DNA from: Vibrio hepatarius
GTDB lineage: Bacteria; Pseudomonadota; Gammaproteobacteria; Enterobacterales; Vibrionaceae
Length of the DNA: 64,000 bases
NCBI RefSeq assembly: GCF_001274785.1
Contig: NZ_LHPI01000016.1
Location: forward strand, 159,541-223,540
Direction of reading: 5' to 3'
In this document: positions 8,135 through 17,344 of the stretch, piece by piece
How positions within the stretch are numbered: position 1 is the stretch's first letter
Layout of the letters: each line of letters opens with the position of its first letter
Notes under the pieces: generated by a model
Seen by the model: only the letters and a program-made list of their open reading frames with translations
Told to the model about the DNA's origin: nothing
The model's database searches: none
Program-made: the position numbers and the translations under genes

Positions 8135-9154
8135 ATGCTGGTTGTCCGCCCTATCGCAATGTCGGATTACGATGCACTGCACACGTGCGCAGTGGAATCG
8201 GGTCACGGATTTACATCATTACCGGTTAACGAAGAACTGTTAACTAACCGCATTACACACTCAGAATACAGCTTCTCAAAACCAGAGGTCACAGAACCAG
8301 GTGATGAGGGTTACCTAATGGTTGGCTTTGACAGTGATACTGGTGAAGTGGCTGGCTGTACGGGTATCGAAGCCTCGATTGGCTGGGATGTACCGTTTTA
8401 CTCATACCACATCAGTACCGTTGTGCATTCATCAAGAAAGCTTGGCGTGAACAACACGGTTAAGCTGCTGACATTCGGTAACAACTACACAGGTTGTAGT
8501 GAAATTTGTACGCTGTTTTTGCGTCCGACCTTCCGCCAAGGACTGAATGGTCGTTTGATGTCGAAATGTCGTTTCTTGATGATGGCTGAACACCCGCACC
8601 GTTTTTCTAAAACCATCTTTGCTGAAATGCGTGGTGTGTCTGATGACGACGGTAACTCGCCATTCTGGCAATGGCTGCAAGAGCACTTCTTCTCGATTGA
8701 TTTCACCATGGCAGATTACCTAACGGGTATCGGTGCGAAAGGTTTCATCGCCGACCTGATGCCAAAACTGCCTATCTACATCAACTTACTGAGCAAAGAA
8801 GCACAAGAAGTGATCGGTAAAGTGCACGAGAACACCAAACCTGCACTACGTCTGTTAGAGAAAGAAGGTTTTACCTGCCGTAACTACGTCGATATTTTCG
8901 ATGGCGGTCCGACTGTCGAATGTGACCTGCGCAATATCGAATCAGTGCGTCATTCATTCCGTGCGAAAGTGACGATTGCTGAGCATTCAAGCTCGCAGGA
9001 TTACTTAATCTCGAACACTTCATTTGAAAACTTCCGTGCAACCGCAGCGAAAGCGGCGTACGACAAAGAATCTGATTCAGTGATTCTTTCACCAGCGGTA
9101 GCAGAAGCGCTACAGGTTAACGATGGTGAATACGTTCGTATGTTGCCTCAGTAA
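8135..9154 (+). CDS. astA: Arginine N-succinyltransferase
   Basis: A 339-residue enzyme, near the usual 340-345, that transfers succinyl from succinyl-CoA to arginine in the first step of the AST arginine-degradation pathway. The N-terminus MLVVRPIAMSDYDAL is characteristic of the AstA/AruF family, as are LFLRPTFRQGLNGRLMSK and the late VDIFDGGPTVECDLRNI. AGGAGGGAG at 8121-8129 fixes the start at 8135. It is followed 15 bases later by astD. Genes astB and astE are not in the window. Confidence 0.94.
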   Translation: MLVVRPIAMSDYDALHTCAVESGHGFTSLPVNEELLTNRITHSEYSFSKPEVTEPGDEGYLMVGFDSDTGEVAGCTGIEASIGWDVPFYSYHISTVVHSSRKLGVNNTVKLLTFGNNYTGCSEICTLFLRPTFRQGLNGRLMSKCRFLMMAEHPHRFSKTIFAEMRGVSDDDGNSPFWQWLQEHFFSIDFTMADYLTGIGAKGFIADLMPKLPIYINLLSKEAQEVIGKVHENTKPALRLLEKEGFTCRNYVDIFDGGPTVECDLRNIESVRHSFRAKVTIAEHSSSQDYLISNTSFENFRATAAKAAYDKESDSVILSPAVAEALQVNDGEYVRMLPQ

Positions 9155-9169
9155 ATTAAGGAAAGAGTA

Positions 9170-10627
9170 ATGACACATTGGATTGCAGGAGAATGGGTCG
9201 CTGGACAAGGCGAACCAATGAATTCACTAAGCCCATACAACAATGAAGTGGTATGGGAAGGCGACAGTGCGACTCCGGCTCAAGTAGATGCGGCGGTGAG
9301 CGCTGCGCGTGAAGCGTTTCAGAGCTGGAAAAAACTCAGCTTTGCAGAGCGTGAAGCGATTGTGCTGGCGTTTGCCGAGCAAGTAAAAGAACACAGCGAG
9401 CAAATCGCAGAAGTGATCGCGAAAGAAACCGGTAAGCCGATTTGGGAAACGCGTACCGAAGCGGGCGCAATGGCGGGTAAGATTGCGATCTCTATTCGCG
9501 CGTACCACGACCGCACAGGTGAGTCGACACGCGAAGCGGCGGGTAACCAAATTGTTTTACGCCACCGTCCATTGGGCGTGATGGCGGTATTTGGCCCGTA
9601 CAACTTCCCAGGTCACTTGCCTAACGGTCACATTGTTCCAGCGCTTTTAGCGGGTAATACCGTGGTATTCAAACCGTCTGAGCAAACCCCAATGACGGGT
9701 GAGCTGGCGATGAAACTTTGGGAAAAAGCAGGTCTGCCAAAAGGCGTGATCAACTTAGTCCAAGGGGCGAAAGAGACAGGTATTGCTCTGGCTGACTCAA
9801 AAGGTATCGATGGACTGCTGTTCACCGGGAGCGCAAACACCGGTCATATCCTACACCGTCAGTTTGCTGGCCAACCGGATAAGATGCTGGCGCTAGAAAT
9901 GGGTGGTAATAACCCAATGGTGATCACTGATAACTACGGTGACTTAGACGCAACGGTTTACACCATCATTCAATCTGCCTTTATCAGTGCGGGTCAACGT
10001 TGTACGTGTGCGCGTCGCCTGTATGTCCCTGTGGGTGAGAAGGGCGATGTGTTGGTTGAGAAACTCGTCGCGGCAACCAAGAAGATCCGTGTCGACCAGC
10101 CATTTGCTGAACCTGCACCGTTTATGGGGCCACAAATCTCAGAAGCGGCAGCGAAATTCATCCTTGATGCACAAGCGAATCTACAAAACTTGGGTGGCGT
10201 GAGCTTACTCGAAGCCAAAGGCGGCCAAGCGGCATTTGTCACACCAGCTATCATCGATGTGACACCGATTGCCGAGCTTCCGGACGAAGAATATTTCGGT
10301 CCATTGCTGCAAGTGGTGCGTTACCAAGGTCTAGAGAAAGCGGTAGAGCTGGCGAACGATACTCGCTTTGGTCTATCTGCAGGTCTAGTCTCAACCAATG
10401 ACAGTGAGTGGGACTACTTTGTTGACCATATCCGCGCGGGTATCGTTAACCGTAACCGTCAATTGACGGGGGCGAGTGGTGATGCACCGTTTGGTGGTCC
10501 GGGCGCGTCAGGTAACCTACGTCCAAGTGCTTACTACGCAGCTGACTACTGTGCTTACCCAATGGCTTCAATGGAAGGTGGCGAAACCTTGCTACCCGCT
10601 ACGCTAAGCCCGGGTGTAGAGCTATAA
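9170..10627 (+). CDS. astD: N-succinylglutamate 5-semialdehyde dehydrogenase
   Basis: A 485-residue aldehyde dehydrogenase, matching AstD in length. It oxidises succinylglutamate semialdehyde to succinylglutamate with NAD in arginine catabolism. LEMGGNNPM near residue 245 carries the catalytic glutamate and [11 protein letters not shown] near residue 280 the nucleophilic cysteine; the asparagine-rich GGNNP is typical of this subfamily. The gene follows astA closely (TAAATTAAGGAAAG ribosome site) and ends at a terminator. Confidence 0.95.
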   Translation: MTHWIAGEWVAGQGEPMNSLSPYNNEVVWEGDSATPAQVDAAVSAAREAFQSWKKLSFAEREAIVLAFAEQVKEHSEQIAEVIAKETGKPIWETRTEAGAMAGKIAISIRAYHDRTGESTREAAGNQIVLRHRPLGVMAVFGPYNFPGHLPNGHIVPALLAGNTVVFKPSEQTPMTGELAMKLWEKAGLPKGVINLVQGAKETGIALADSKGIDGLLFTGSANTGHILHRQFAGQPDKMLALEMGGNNPMVITDNYGDLDATVYTIIQSAFISAGQRCTCARRLYVPVGEKGDVLVEKLVAATKKIRVDQPFAEPAPFMGPQISEAAAKFILDAQANLQNLGGVSLLEAKGGQAAFVTPAIIDVTPIAELPDEEYFGPLLQVVRYQGLEKAVELANDTRFGLSAGLVSTNDSEWDYFVDHIRAGIVNRNRQLTGASGDAPFGGPGASGNLRPSAYYAADYCAYPMASMEGGETLLPATLSPGVEL

Positions 10628-10655
10628 GAATTTAATAATAGAACGTCACAGGTTG

Positions 10656-10705
10656 AAGGCTATCTGATTGATTCTCTGGACAAGTCGATTAGGTGGCCTT
10701 TTTTA
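10656..10705 (+). terminator. Terminator after astD
   Basis: AAGGCTATCTGATTGATT (10656-10673) pairs along its length, with several G-T pairs, with AAGTCGATTAGGTGGCCTT (10682-10700) and is followed by TTTT. It separates astD from the DUF1338 gene, so that gene is probably expressed from its own promoter or by readthrough. Confidence 0.65.
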
Positions 10706-10746
10706 TAATCCAATCACCGTAAACAACCCTTAAACAAGGAGGCGTT

Positions 10747-11538
10747 ATGACGCCAGATGTTTTATTCCAGTCGTTATGGAATGACTATATTCAACGCTTA
10801 TGTCCCTCTGCAGAAAAAGTTCATCAACTGCTTCAGGAAGATGAGCCACTGATCAACGACCACATTGCGCTGCGTACGTTTAACGTCGCCCCTTTGGGAA
10901 TTGCGACGCTTGCTCAACCTTTCCTCGATGCGGGCTACAAGCCTTGCGGCGACTACGAGTTTGAGAGCAAGAAGCTGGTGGCAAAACACTTTGAACACCC
11001 AGACCCAAAACAGCCAAAAGTGTTCATCAGTGAGTTGAAAGTTAACGAGTGTTCTGACGAGCTGCAATCGATCGTTGCTAAGCTTGTCGAGCAATTGGAC
11101 ACCGATAAGCTAAAAGGTCATGAGTTCCTATACGGTGGCCGTTTGTGGGATTTGAGCTTTGCTGACTACCAAGTACTGGCGAAAGAGAGTGAGTACGCGT
11201 CATGGCTAGCGGCGCACGGTTACGGTGCGAACCACTTTACCGTGAGCGTTAACCAACTCAGTGCCTTTACGGAAGTGAAAGGTGTGAATGACCACTTACG
11301 CCAAGCAGGCTTTGCAATCAATGAGTTTGGTGGCGAAGTGAAAGGCTCGCCTGAGGTTCTATTAGAGCAGTCTTCAACCATGGCGGATAAAGTGCCAGTG
11401 CAGTTTAGCGAAGGCACAGAAATCGTACCGGGTGGTTTCTACGAGTTTGCTAAGCGTTACCCGATGAGTAACGGTGAGCTTTACCCAGGATTTGTCGCAG
11501 CATCAGCGGACAAGATCTTCGAAAGCACCAACGGATAA
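10747..11538 (+). CDS. DUF1338 family protein
   Basis: A 263-residue cytoplasmic protein of the DUF1338 family. A longer member of this family (HglS/YdcJ, about 460 residues) is a 2-oxoadipate dioxygenase/decarboxylase with a vicinal-oxygen-chelate-like fold. Here His-rich segments HIALRTFN (residues 38-45) and YGANHFTVSVN (around residue 158) and a late GGFYEFAKRYP are visible and could supply metal ligands and the substrate-binding arginine. AAGGAGG precedes the ATG. It follows astD beyond a terminator. The short form's reaction is not known to me; a 2-oxoacid substrate is inference. Confidence 0.8.
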   Translation: MTPDVLFQSLWNDYIQRLCPSAEKVHQLLQEDEPLINDHIALRTFNVAPLGIATLAQPFLDAGYKPCGDYEFESKKLVAKHFEHPDPKQPKVFISELKVNECSDELQSIVAKLVEQLDTDKLKGHEFLYGGRLWDLSFADYQVLAKESEYASWLAAHGYGANHFTVSVNQLSAFTEVKGVNDHLRQAGFAINEFGGEVKGSPEVLLEQSSTMADKVPVQFSEGTEIVPGGFYEFAKRYPMSNGELYPGFVAASADKIFESTNG

Positions 11539-11551
11539 TATCGAGTTCTTA

Positions 11552-11588
11552 GACGCCATAGCTATTATCGAGCCTTAGCTATGGCGTC
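11552..11588 (+). terminator. Hairpin after the DUF1338 gene
   Basis: GACGCCATAGCTA (11552-11564) and TAGCTATGGCGTC (11576-11588) form a perfect 13-pair stem. No long T-run follows, but a second, canonical terminator lies 27 bases downstream. Confidence 0.55.
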
Positions 11589-11614
11589 GCCTTCTCGCTA
11601 GAAAGCCAATAAAG

Positions 11615-11648
11615 AAAAAGCCACCAAACTTGCGTTTGGTGGCTTTTG
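11615..11648. terminator. Bidirectional terminator between the DUF1338 gene and crp
   Basis: AAAAGCCACCAAAC-TTGC-GTTTGGTGGCTTTT is a 14-pair stem with A- and T-runs on both sides, so it can end transcripts from both convergent genes. Confidence 0.85.
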
Positions 11649-11672
11649 TATTCTTGCTCGGTTAATCAGAGA

Positions 11673-12305
11673 TTAACGAGTACCGTAAACCACGATTGTC
11701 TTACCGTGTGCAGAAATTAGGTTCTGCTCTTCAAGCATCTTAAGGATACGACCTACTGTCTCACGAGAACAGCCAACGATTTGACCGATTTCCTGACGAG
11801 TGATCTTGATTTGCATACCGTCTGGGTGAGTCATCGCATCAGGTTGTTTCGCTAGGTTAAGTAGCGTTTGCGCGATACGACCGGTTACGTCTAGGAACGC
11901 TAGGTCACCAACTTTTTGGCTAGTTACCTGAAGACGACTTGCCATTTGCGCAGAAAGACGCATTAGGATGTCTGGGTTTACTTGGATTAGCTGACGGAAT
12001 TTCTTGAAAGAAATCTCTGCAACTTCACAAGGAGATTTAGCACGAACCCAAGCTGTGCGCTCTTGATCTTCTTCGAACAGACCAAGTTCACCGATAAAGT
12101 CACCTTGGTTTAGGTAAGAAAGGATCATTTCCTTACCTTCTTCGTCTTTAATAAGTACTGCCACAGAACCTTTAACGATGTAGTACAACGTCTCTGCTTT
12201 CTCGCCCGCGTGGATCAGCGTGCTTTTTGATGGGTACTTATGAATATGACAGTGTGAAAGGAACCACTCTAATGTTGGGTCGGTTTGAGGTTTACCTAGA
12301 ACCAT
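11673..12305 (-). CDS. crp: cAMP receptor protein (catabolite activator)
   Basis: A 210-residue global regulator essentially identical in layout to E. coli CRP. The cyclic-nucleotide domain spans residues 15-130, with the phosphate-binding cassette around [18 protein letters not shown] (72-89); the helix-turn-helix is around residues 168-190 with the recognition helix [11 protein letters not shown]. It binds TGTGA-N6-TCACA sites with cAMP. A clear promoter and a CRP-like site upstream suggest autoregulation. It is the last gene on this strand before a bidirectional terminator, with prkB upstream. Confidence 0.98.
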   Translation of the reverse strand: MVLGKPQTDPTLEWFLSHCHIHKYPSKSTLIHAGEKAETLYYIVKGSVAVLIKDEEGKEMILSYLNQGDFIGELGLFEEDQERTAWVRAKSPCEVAEISFKKFRQLIQVNPDILMRLSAQMASRLQVTSQKVGDLAFLDVTGRIAQTLLNLAKQPDAMTHPDGMQIKITRQEIGQIVGCSRETVGRILKMLEEQNLISAHGKTIVVYGTR

Positions 12306-12377
12306 AATATCTCACTTCCTCTGCAGGGTACGCTTGCCGCTTTCCATATTTTAGCTAAGCCTTAAGTTTGGCTTACT

Positions 12378-12514
12378 AGGATAAGAGCACTTTATAAATG
12401 CTGCAAGCTATCTTGTGTTTCGGTTACAAATAGTATCCTTTTTCGAAACCGATTTCTTGATTTTAATCGGGTCCGCATGCTAATTCTCTAAGCAAAAATG
12501 TGCACATGATCACG
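12378..12514 (-). promoter_or_regulatory. crp promoter and CRP-like site
   Basis: On the minus strand TTGCAG (12401-12406) and TATCCT (12378-12383) are separated by 17 bases and lie 73-100 bases upstream of the crp ATG. Farther upstream TGTGC-ACATGA-TCACG (12499-12514) matches the CRP consensus with one change in each half. No other gene lies in the 242-base gap between prkB and crp. Confidence 0.6.
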
Positions 12515-12547
12515 GTATGAAAAGTAATCGCACATTGGACACTAGCC

Positions 12548-13417
12548 TTAGCCAATTTTTCCCGTTTCGATGAGTTGCTGGAGAATCGGTCTTACGATCA
12601 GCTCCATGGCGAAACTCATTTTTCCGCCCGGTACAACTAATGTGTTATGGCGAGACATGAATGAGCCATCGATCATTGCAAGCAGGTACGGGAAATCGAC
12701 ATTCTTAATCCCACGCAGACGAATGACAACAAAACTTTCGTCTAAGCTCGGGATACCTTTCGCGTTTAACGGGTTTGACGTATCCACGGTCGGAACACGC
12801 TGAAAGTTGATATGGGTACGCGAAAATTGTGGGGTGATGTAGTTGAGGTAATCGTCCATTGAACGCACGATTGAGTCCATCACGGCTTCACGTGAGTGAC
12901 CACGGTCTCGGGTATCACGGACGAACTTTTGGATCCACTCCAAGTTGACAATCGGCACCATGCCAATCAAGAAATCAACGTGCTGCGCAACATTGACCTC
13001 ACCGTCAACCACGCCACCGTGCAGCCCTTCATAAAAGAGTACGTCGGTGTTTTCTGGCAGATCTTGCCATGGAGTAAAAGTGCCCGGCATTTGGTTGTAC
13101 GGCACGGCTTCGTCAAACGTGTGCAGGTAGCGACGCACCTGACCGGTGCCGTCGAAGCCGAATTGACGGAAAAACTCTGCAAGGCCAGCAAAGTCATTCG
13201 CTTGCGGGCCAAAATAGCTAATGTGGCGACCTTGGTCGCGTGCTTTACGGATTTCCACGTCCATTTCTGGGCGCGTGAATCGGTGAAAGCTGTCGCCTTC
13301 TACCCACGCAGGTTTAATGTCCATCATATTGAACATCTTGCGGAAGGCTTCAGACGTCGTTGTTGTTCCCGCACCGGACGAACCGGTGACGGCGATAATC
13401 GGGTGTTTTGCTGACAT
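12548..13417 (-). CDS. prkB: Phosphoribulokinase-like P-loop kinase
   Basis: A 289-residue protein of the PRK/uridine kinase family. The P-loop GSSGAGTTT is at residues 12-20, and the following WVEGDSFHRFTRPEMD and DVLFYEGLHGG segments contain the acidic catalytic and metal residues of proteobacterial phosphoribulokinases. Its location next to crp and yheU is the same as prkB of E. coli. No RuBisCO gene is in view, so its physiological substrate in this heterotroph is open. Confidence 0.92.
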   Translation of the reverse strand: MSAKHPIIAVTGSSGAGTTTTSEAFRKMFNMMDIKPAWVEGDSFHRFTRPEMDVEIRKARDQGRHISYFGPQANDFAGLAEFFRQFGFDGTGQVRRYLHTFDEAVPYNQMPGTFTPWQDLPENTDVLFYEGLHGGVVDGEVNVAQHVDFLIGMVPIVNLEWIQKFVRDTRDRGHSREAVMDSIVRSMDDYLNYITPQFSRTHINFQRVPTVDTSNPLNAKGIPSLDESFVVIRLRGIKNVDFPYLLAMIDGSFMSRHNTLVVPGGKMSFAMELIVRPILQQLIETGKIG

Positions 13418-13513
13418 GACAAACCTTGTCTGTTAGTTACTTACCTTGTATTTCAGCCACACTATAACATGCTTTTACGACAGTTTATGGATGTGCTCGC
13501 TGAGCATTGAATC

Positions 13514-13732
13514 TTAACGATTAAACTGTCTTCTCAGCTGAATATCAACGGTTTCATGCAGTTCTGAGAACACAACCACGGCTTCACCCGTTTCGAGCTG
13601 CGCTTTGATTTGTGCGACTTTGTCGTCGAGCGATATTTCGTTTTCGCCGTAGTCTGTCCCTTCGCGTAAGACAAACTCTTTGATTAGGTTATCCAGGGTG
13701 TCTGGGGCGATTTGTTGCCATGGGATGATCAT
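13514..13732 (-). CDS. yheU: YheU family protein
   Basis: A 72-residue protein matching YheU in length and sequence pattern: MIIPWQQ at the start, [13 protein letters not shown] in the middle, and [14 protein letters not shown] near the C-terminus. Function is unknown in the family. It sits between yheT and prkB as in E. coli, and probably belongs to the minus-strand series from yheS to prkB. Confidence 0.9.
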   Translation of the reverse strand: MIIPWQQIAPDTLDNLIKEFVLREGTDYGENEISLDDKVAQIKAQLETGEAVVVFSELHETVDIQLRRQFNR

Positions 13733-13787
13733 AAATACCTCAAAACTTTATGCAGCAATTCTATTGGAGCGTGGTTTAGATATGCAC

Positions 13788-14768
13788 TTACTGGCGTTTA
13801 GCACTCAAGCTTTGGTAGTACGCCGGAAGTGCTTCTTCAAGCCAGAACTTTGGTTTTAGTGCGCTACCCGCGACAAACCCCACATGACCACCTTGGTCAA
13901 ACAAACGGTAGTCAATATTGTCCGGAAGTACGTATTTCGGGATGACGTCTTCGGTCATAAACGGGTCGTCTTTGGCGTGGATGATTTGCGTCGGCAGTTT
14001 GATGTCTTTTAAACGGTGGATGCCAGAGCAGCGCTGGTAATAATCTTGTGCGTCTTTAAACCCGTGCAGCGGCGCTGTGATCAAATCGTCGAACTCGTAA
14101 AGCTTCGTTACGCGCTTGATGCTTTGATAAGACAGGTCGAGCTCGCCTTTTAGTAGGTGATGTTTGCGCAGTGCGTTTCTTTTCAACGAAGAGAGCAGAT
14201 AGGTTTTATAGATCTTTGAGAAGCCTTGCTCAATACGCTGTGAACAGGCAGAAAGGTCAAGCGGCGCTGAAACAATGGTGGCGGCGTCTAGTAGAGGCTC
14301 TTGATTGTATTGCGCAAGATAGTTGGCCAGCATGTTTCCGCCAAGCGAGATGCCAACCGCCACTTTGGTTTGATTTGGAAACAGCGAGTCGAGGTGCTGA
14401 AGAAACAGTCGCGCGTCTTCGACTTCGCCCGAATGATACGCTCTGGCTAGGTTGTTCGGTTTGCCGCTGCAACCGCGAAAATGCATCATCACCGACAGCC
14501 AACCGTTCTTGGCAAAAGCGTGCATTAAGCCGTTGGCATAAGGGCTATAGAAGCAGCCTTCCAAACCGTGAAACAATACGAAAATAGGTTTGTTTTTCGC
14601 TTTTTCTGATTGCCAATCCTCACTCCAGGCGAGATCGAGAAAATCGCCGTCTTCGGTATCCAGCGTTTGCCATACAGGTTCAAACAACGCTTTCTTGCGA
14701 ATAAAGCGCGGAGCCAGAGTTTGTACGTGAGGATTGGTCAATCCTTTAGCAGCGACAAATTGAGTCAT
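13788..14768 (-). CDS. yheT: YheT-type alpha/beta hydrolase
   Basis: A 326-residue serine hydrolase. The nucleophile elbow GISLGGNML, aspartate in HAKDDPF and histidine in GGHVGF near residue 296 make a complete catalytic triad, and the FHGLEG oxyanion segment is near residue 75. Members are called putative esterases; the natural substrate is not known. The ATG at 14768 has a GTG two codons upstream that could also serve. The start is only 8 bases after the stop of the TIGR02444 gene, so translation may be coupled. Confidence 0.9.
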   Translation of the reverse strand: MTQFVAAKGLTNPHVQTLAPRFIRKKALFEPVWQTLDTEDGDFLDLAWSEDWQSEKAKNKPIFVLFHGLEGCFYSPYANGLMHAFAKNGWLSVMMHFRGCSGKPNNLARAYHSGEVEDARLFLQHLDSLFPNQTKVAVGISLGGNMLANYLAQYNQEPLLDAATIVSAPLDLSACSQRIEQGFSKIYKTYLLSSLKRNALRKHHLLKGELDLSYQSIKRVTKLYEFDDLITAPLHGFKDAQDYYQRCSGIHRLKDIKLPTQIIHAKDDPFMTEDVIPKYVLPDNIDYRLFDQGGHVGFVAGSALKPKFWLEEALPAYYQSLSAKRQ

Positions 14769-14776
14769 AAGCACAT

Positions 14777-15256
14777 CTACATGTTGGCGGTGTTATCAAT
14801 CGGCTCGGCGAAAGCAGGATAGAGGTGCTCTGCTCCTAGTTGGCGACAGTAACGCAGGGTTAACGGCGAACCTAAGTTTTTTTCTAGTTCTAAGTTATTG
14901 ATGCAGTCGACCAGATCAGATTGCTGGCAGCGTTCTAACTGCAGTTCAAACTGCAACGACTCACGATATAGCGCATCTGGAACATGGGATTTGAGTCGAC
15001 GGCGAATGTCTCGGTAGCTGTGCAGCAGAGTTTCAGAATGCCCAAGGCACTCTTCCACTTTGAGCCAGTCTTGATCTTTGAAACATACCTGCTGCTCGTC
15101 GAGCCATTTGAGCAACAGCAGCAGGTTAACGTTGCCTTTGAAGTGGTTTTGTAGATTTAGGCACGCGTCTTTCACTCCTCGCATACTGTAGTACTGCAAG
15201 CTAAATTGCCACAGTCTTTCAAGGGTGAGTGATATGTCTGCGTGCTTTGGACTCAT
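14777..15256 (-). CDS. TIGR02444 family protein
   Basis: A 159-residue acidic, leucine- and cysteine-containing helical protein of the uncharacterised TIGR02444 (DUF2390) family. Typical elements are LWQFSLQYYSMRGVKDACLNLQNHF near the N-terminus (residues about 15-39) and LLKWLDEQQ after it. It overlaps the yheS stop by 4 bases (ATGA), showing tight translational coupling, and precedes yheT. I cannot assign a function. Confidence 0.85.
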   Translation of the reverse strand: MSPKHADISLTLERLWQFSLQYYSMRGVKDACLNLQNHFKGNVNLLLLLKWLDEQQVCFKDQDWLKVEECLGHSETLLHSYRDIRRRLKSHVPDALYRESLQFELQLERCQQSDLVDCINNLELEKNLGSPLTLRYCRQLGAEHLYPAFAEPIDNTANM

Positions 15257-17175
15257 TGGCTATTGAATTCCTGTTCCATCTGTTCAAGCTCTTCTTGCAG
15301 AGCCATCCATTCCATTTCGACGTCTTCAAGTTCGCTTTTGCTGTTCGCCTGGGTTGCTAATACTTGATTAAGTTTAGTCTTATTTTCCGCCTCATACAGT
15401 GAGTTATCTGACAATTGTGTTTCTGCTTCTGCGAGGGCTGTACTTAACTTATCCATTTTTTCTTCAAGCTTTGTCAGCGTTTTGCGAATTGGCGCGGTCT
15501 GTTTACGGAAATCCGCATCGCGACGCTTTTGTTCTTTCTTCGCTGCGGCGCTATTGCTGGAGGTTTTTTCCGGTTGTGCTGATTGCTCTTCTTTACGCTG
15601 CACTTTTTGCTGCTCGGTCAACCATTTGTAGTAGTCATTCAAGTCGCCGTCGAATGGTGCCACTTGGCGGTCATGGACAAGGTATAAGTCGTCCGTGGTT
15701 GCACGTAATAAGTAACGGTCGTGCGATACGATCACCATCGCGCCTTCAAAGGTTTGCAGCGCTAAGGTCAGCGCTTGGCGCATATCGAGGTCAAGGTGGT
15801 TGGTCGGTTCATCGAGTAGCAATAGATTCGGTTTTTGCCAGACGATGAGTGCGAGCACTAGACGCGCTTTTTCACCGCCCGAGAATGGCGCGACTTTTTC
15901 CAGCGCTTTGTCACCTTGGAAACCAAAGCTGCCCAAGTAGTCACGTAACTGCTGCTCTGTGTGTTTCGGCGCGATCTGCATCATGTGCTGCAGCGGCGTC
16001 TCTTCTGGGTGCAAGGTTTCCAACTGGTGCTGTGCGAAGTAGCCAATTTTCACGCCTTGAGAATAGGTCAGCTCACCGCCCTGGCTGTTTAATTCGCCAG
16101 ACAGCAGTTTGATCAGAGTGGATTTACCCGCGCCGTTGCGGCCAAGCAGACCAATGCGGCTGCCCGGAACTAGGTTCAAGCGGATCTTTTCCAGAATCAA
16201 GTTGTCGCCGTAACCCGCAGACACATCATCCATCATGATGATTGGGTTTGGTAGCGCATCCGGTTCGCGGAACTCAAAACTGAACGGGTTATCAAACTGC
16301 GCAGGTAGTACTTTCTCCATCCGTTCCAGCGCTTTGATACGGCTTTGCGCTTGGCGTGCTTTCGACGCTTTGTAGCGGAAGCGGTCGATGTAGCTTTGCA
16401 TGTGCGACATTTGCTTCTGCTGCTTTTGATACATCGCTTGTTGCAAGATGAGCTTTTGCGCGCGCTGTTCTTCGAACGACGAGTAGTTACCCGTGTATTC
16501 GTTAAGTTGTTCGTTTTCGATGTGGATCACTCGACCGACGATCGGGTCCAAGAAATCACGGTCGTGCGAGATAAGTACCAAAGTACCTGGGTAGTTTTGT
16601 AGCCAGCGTTCAAGCCACATTACTGCGTCCAAATCCAAGTGGTTGGTCGGTTCGTCGAGCAAGAGCAAATCAGAACGGCACAGCAGCGCTTGCGCTAAGT
16701 TAAGACGCATACGCCAACCACCAGAAAACTGGGTTAGGTTCCAACTCATCTGTTCTTGGCTAAAGCCCAAACCGTCTAGCAGTTCTGCCGCGCGAGCGCG
16801 AATACTATAACCACCGATGGTTTCAATCTGGCCGTGGATCTCGGCGACGAGCGTGCCGTTATCGTTCGCTTCTGCGAGTGCGAGCTTTTCTTCCAAGGCG
16901 CGGTATTCTCGGTCACCGTCAATCACGTACTCAATCGCACTGCGTTCAAGCGCTGGTGTTTCCTGCGCAACCCAAGCTAATTCCCAATGCGCTGGTTTGC
17001 TGAAGTTACCAGCATCCACCGACAACTCGTCTTTAATCAACGCGAATAAGGTGGATTTACCACAACCGTTTTTGCCAACTAGGCCGACTTTATCGCCCGG
17101 ATGAATGGTTGCAGAAGTTTGGTCCAGAAGCGGTTTACCGCCACGAAGAAGCTGGATGTCAGAAAAGGTAATCAT
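15253..17175 (-). CDS. yheS: ABC-F ATPase YheS
   Basis: A 640-residue soluble ABC-F protein with two nucleotide-binding domains and no membrane segment. Walker A motifs are GKNGCGKST (about residue 34) and GRNGAGKST (about 346); signatures are FSGGWRMRL and FSGGEKARL; both Walker B motifs read LLLLDEPTNHLD. The inter-domain linker and a charged coiled-coil C-terminus of about 110 residues are typical of ribosome-associated ABC-F factors that act on stalled or special translation states. It is the first gene of a minus-strand cluster and is divergent from kefG. Confidence 0.95.
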   Translation of the reverse strand: MITFSDIQLLRGGKPLLDQTSATIHPGDKVGLVGKNGCGKSTLFALIKDELSVDAGNFSKPAHWELAWVAQETPALERSAIEYVIDGDREYRALEEKLALAEANDNGTLVAEIHGQIETIGGYSIRARAAELLDGLGFSQEQMSWNLTQFSGGWRMRLNLAQALLCRSDLLLLDEPTNHLDLDAVMWLERWLQNYPGTLVLISHDRDFLDPIVGRVIHIENEQLNEYTGNYSSFEEQRAQKLILQQAMYQKQQKQMSHMQSYIDRFRYKASKARQAQSRIKALERMEKVLPAQFDNPFSFEFREPDALPNPIIMMDDVSAGYGDNLILEKIRLNLVPGSRIGLLGRNGAGKSTLIKLLSGELNSQGGELTYSQGVKIGYFAQHQLETLHPEETPLQHMMQIAPKHTEQQLRDYLGSFGFQGDKALEKVAPFSGGEKARLVLALIVWQKPNLLLLDEPTNHLDLDMRQALTLALQTFEGAMVIVSHDRYLLRATTDDLYLVHDRQVAPFDGDLNDYYKWLTEQQKVQRKEEQSAQPEKTSSNSAAAKKEQKRRDADFRKQTAPIRKTLTKLEEKMDKLSTALAEAETQLSDNSLYEAENKTKLNQVLATQANSKSELEDVEMEWMALQEELEQMEQEFNSQ

Positions 17176-17344
17176 AGTTTTGCGCTTTATCTTTGCTCGT
17201 ATCGCGCAGAATAGTAGGGGGAATGAGATTAAATGTCGATCATTGTATTATGTGTAACAAAGACGTATAACAATCTGATAACGATAATATGAACTTAGCC
17301 ACAGTGAGTCGGCTTCACCACTAATAAGGATTGCTGTCCAAGGA

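Noticed and set aside
11552..11648. Tandem inverted repeats as a CRISPR-like or mobile structure
   Set aside because: The two hairpins differ in sequence and behave as terminators between convergent genes.
12896..13414. 172-codon plus-strand frame opposite prkB
   Set aside because: No ribosome site and full overlap with an intact conserved kinase gene.
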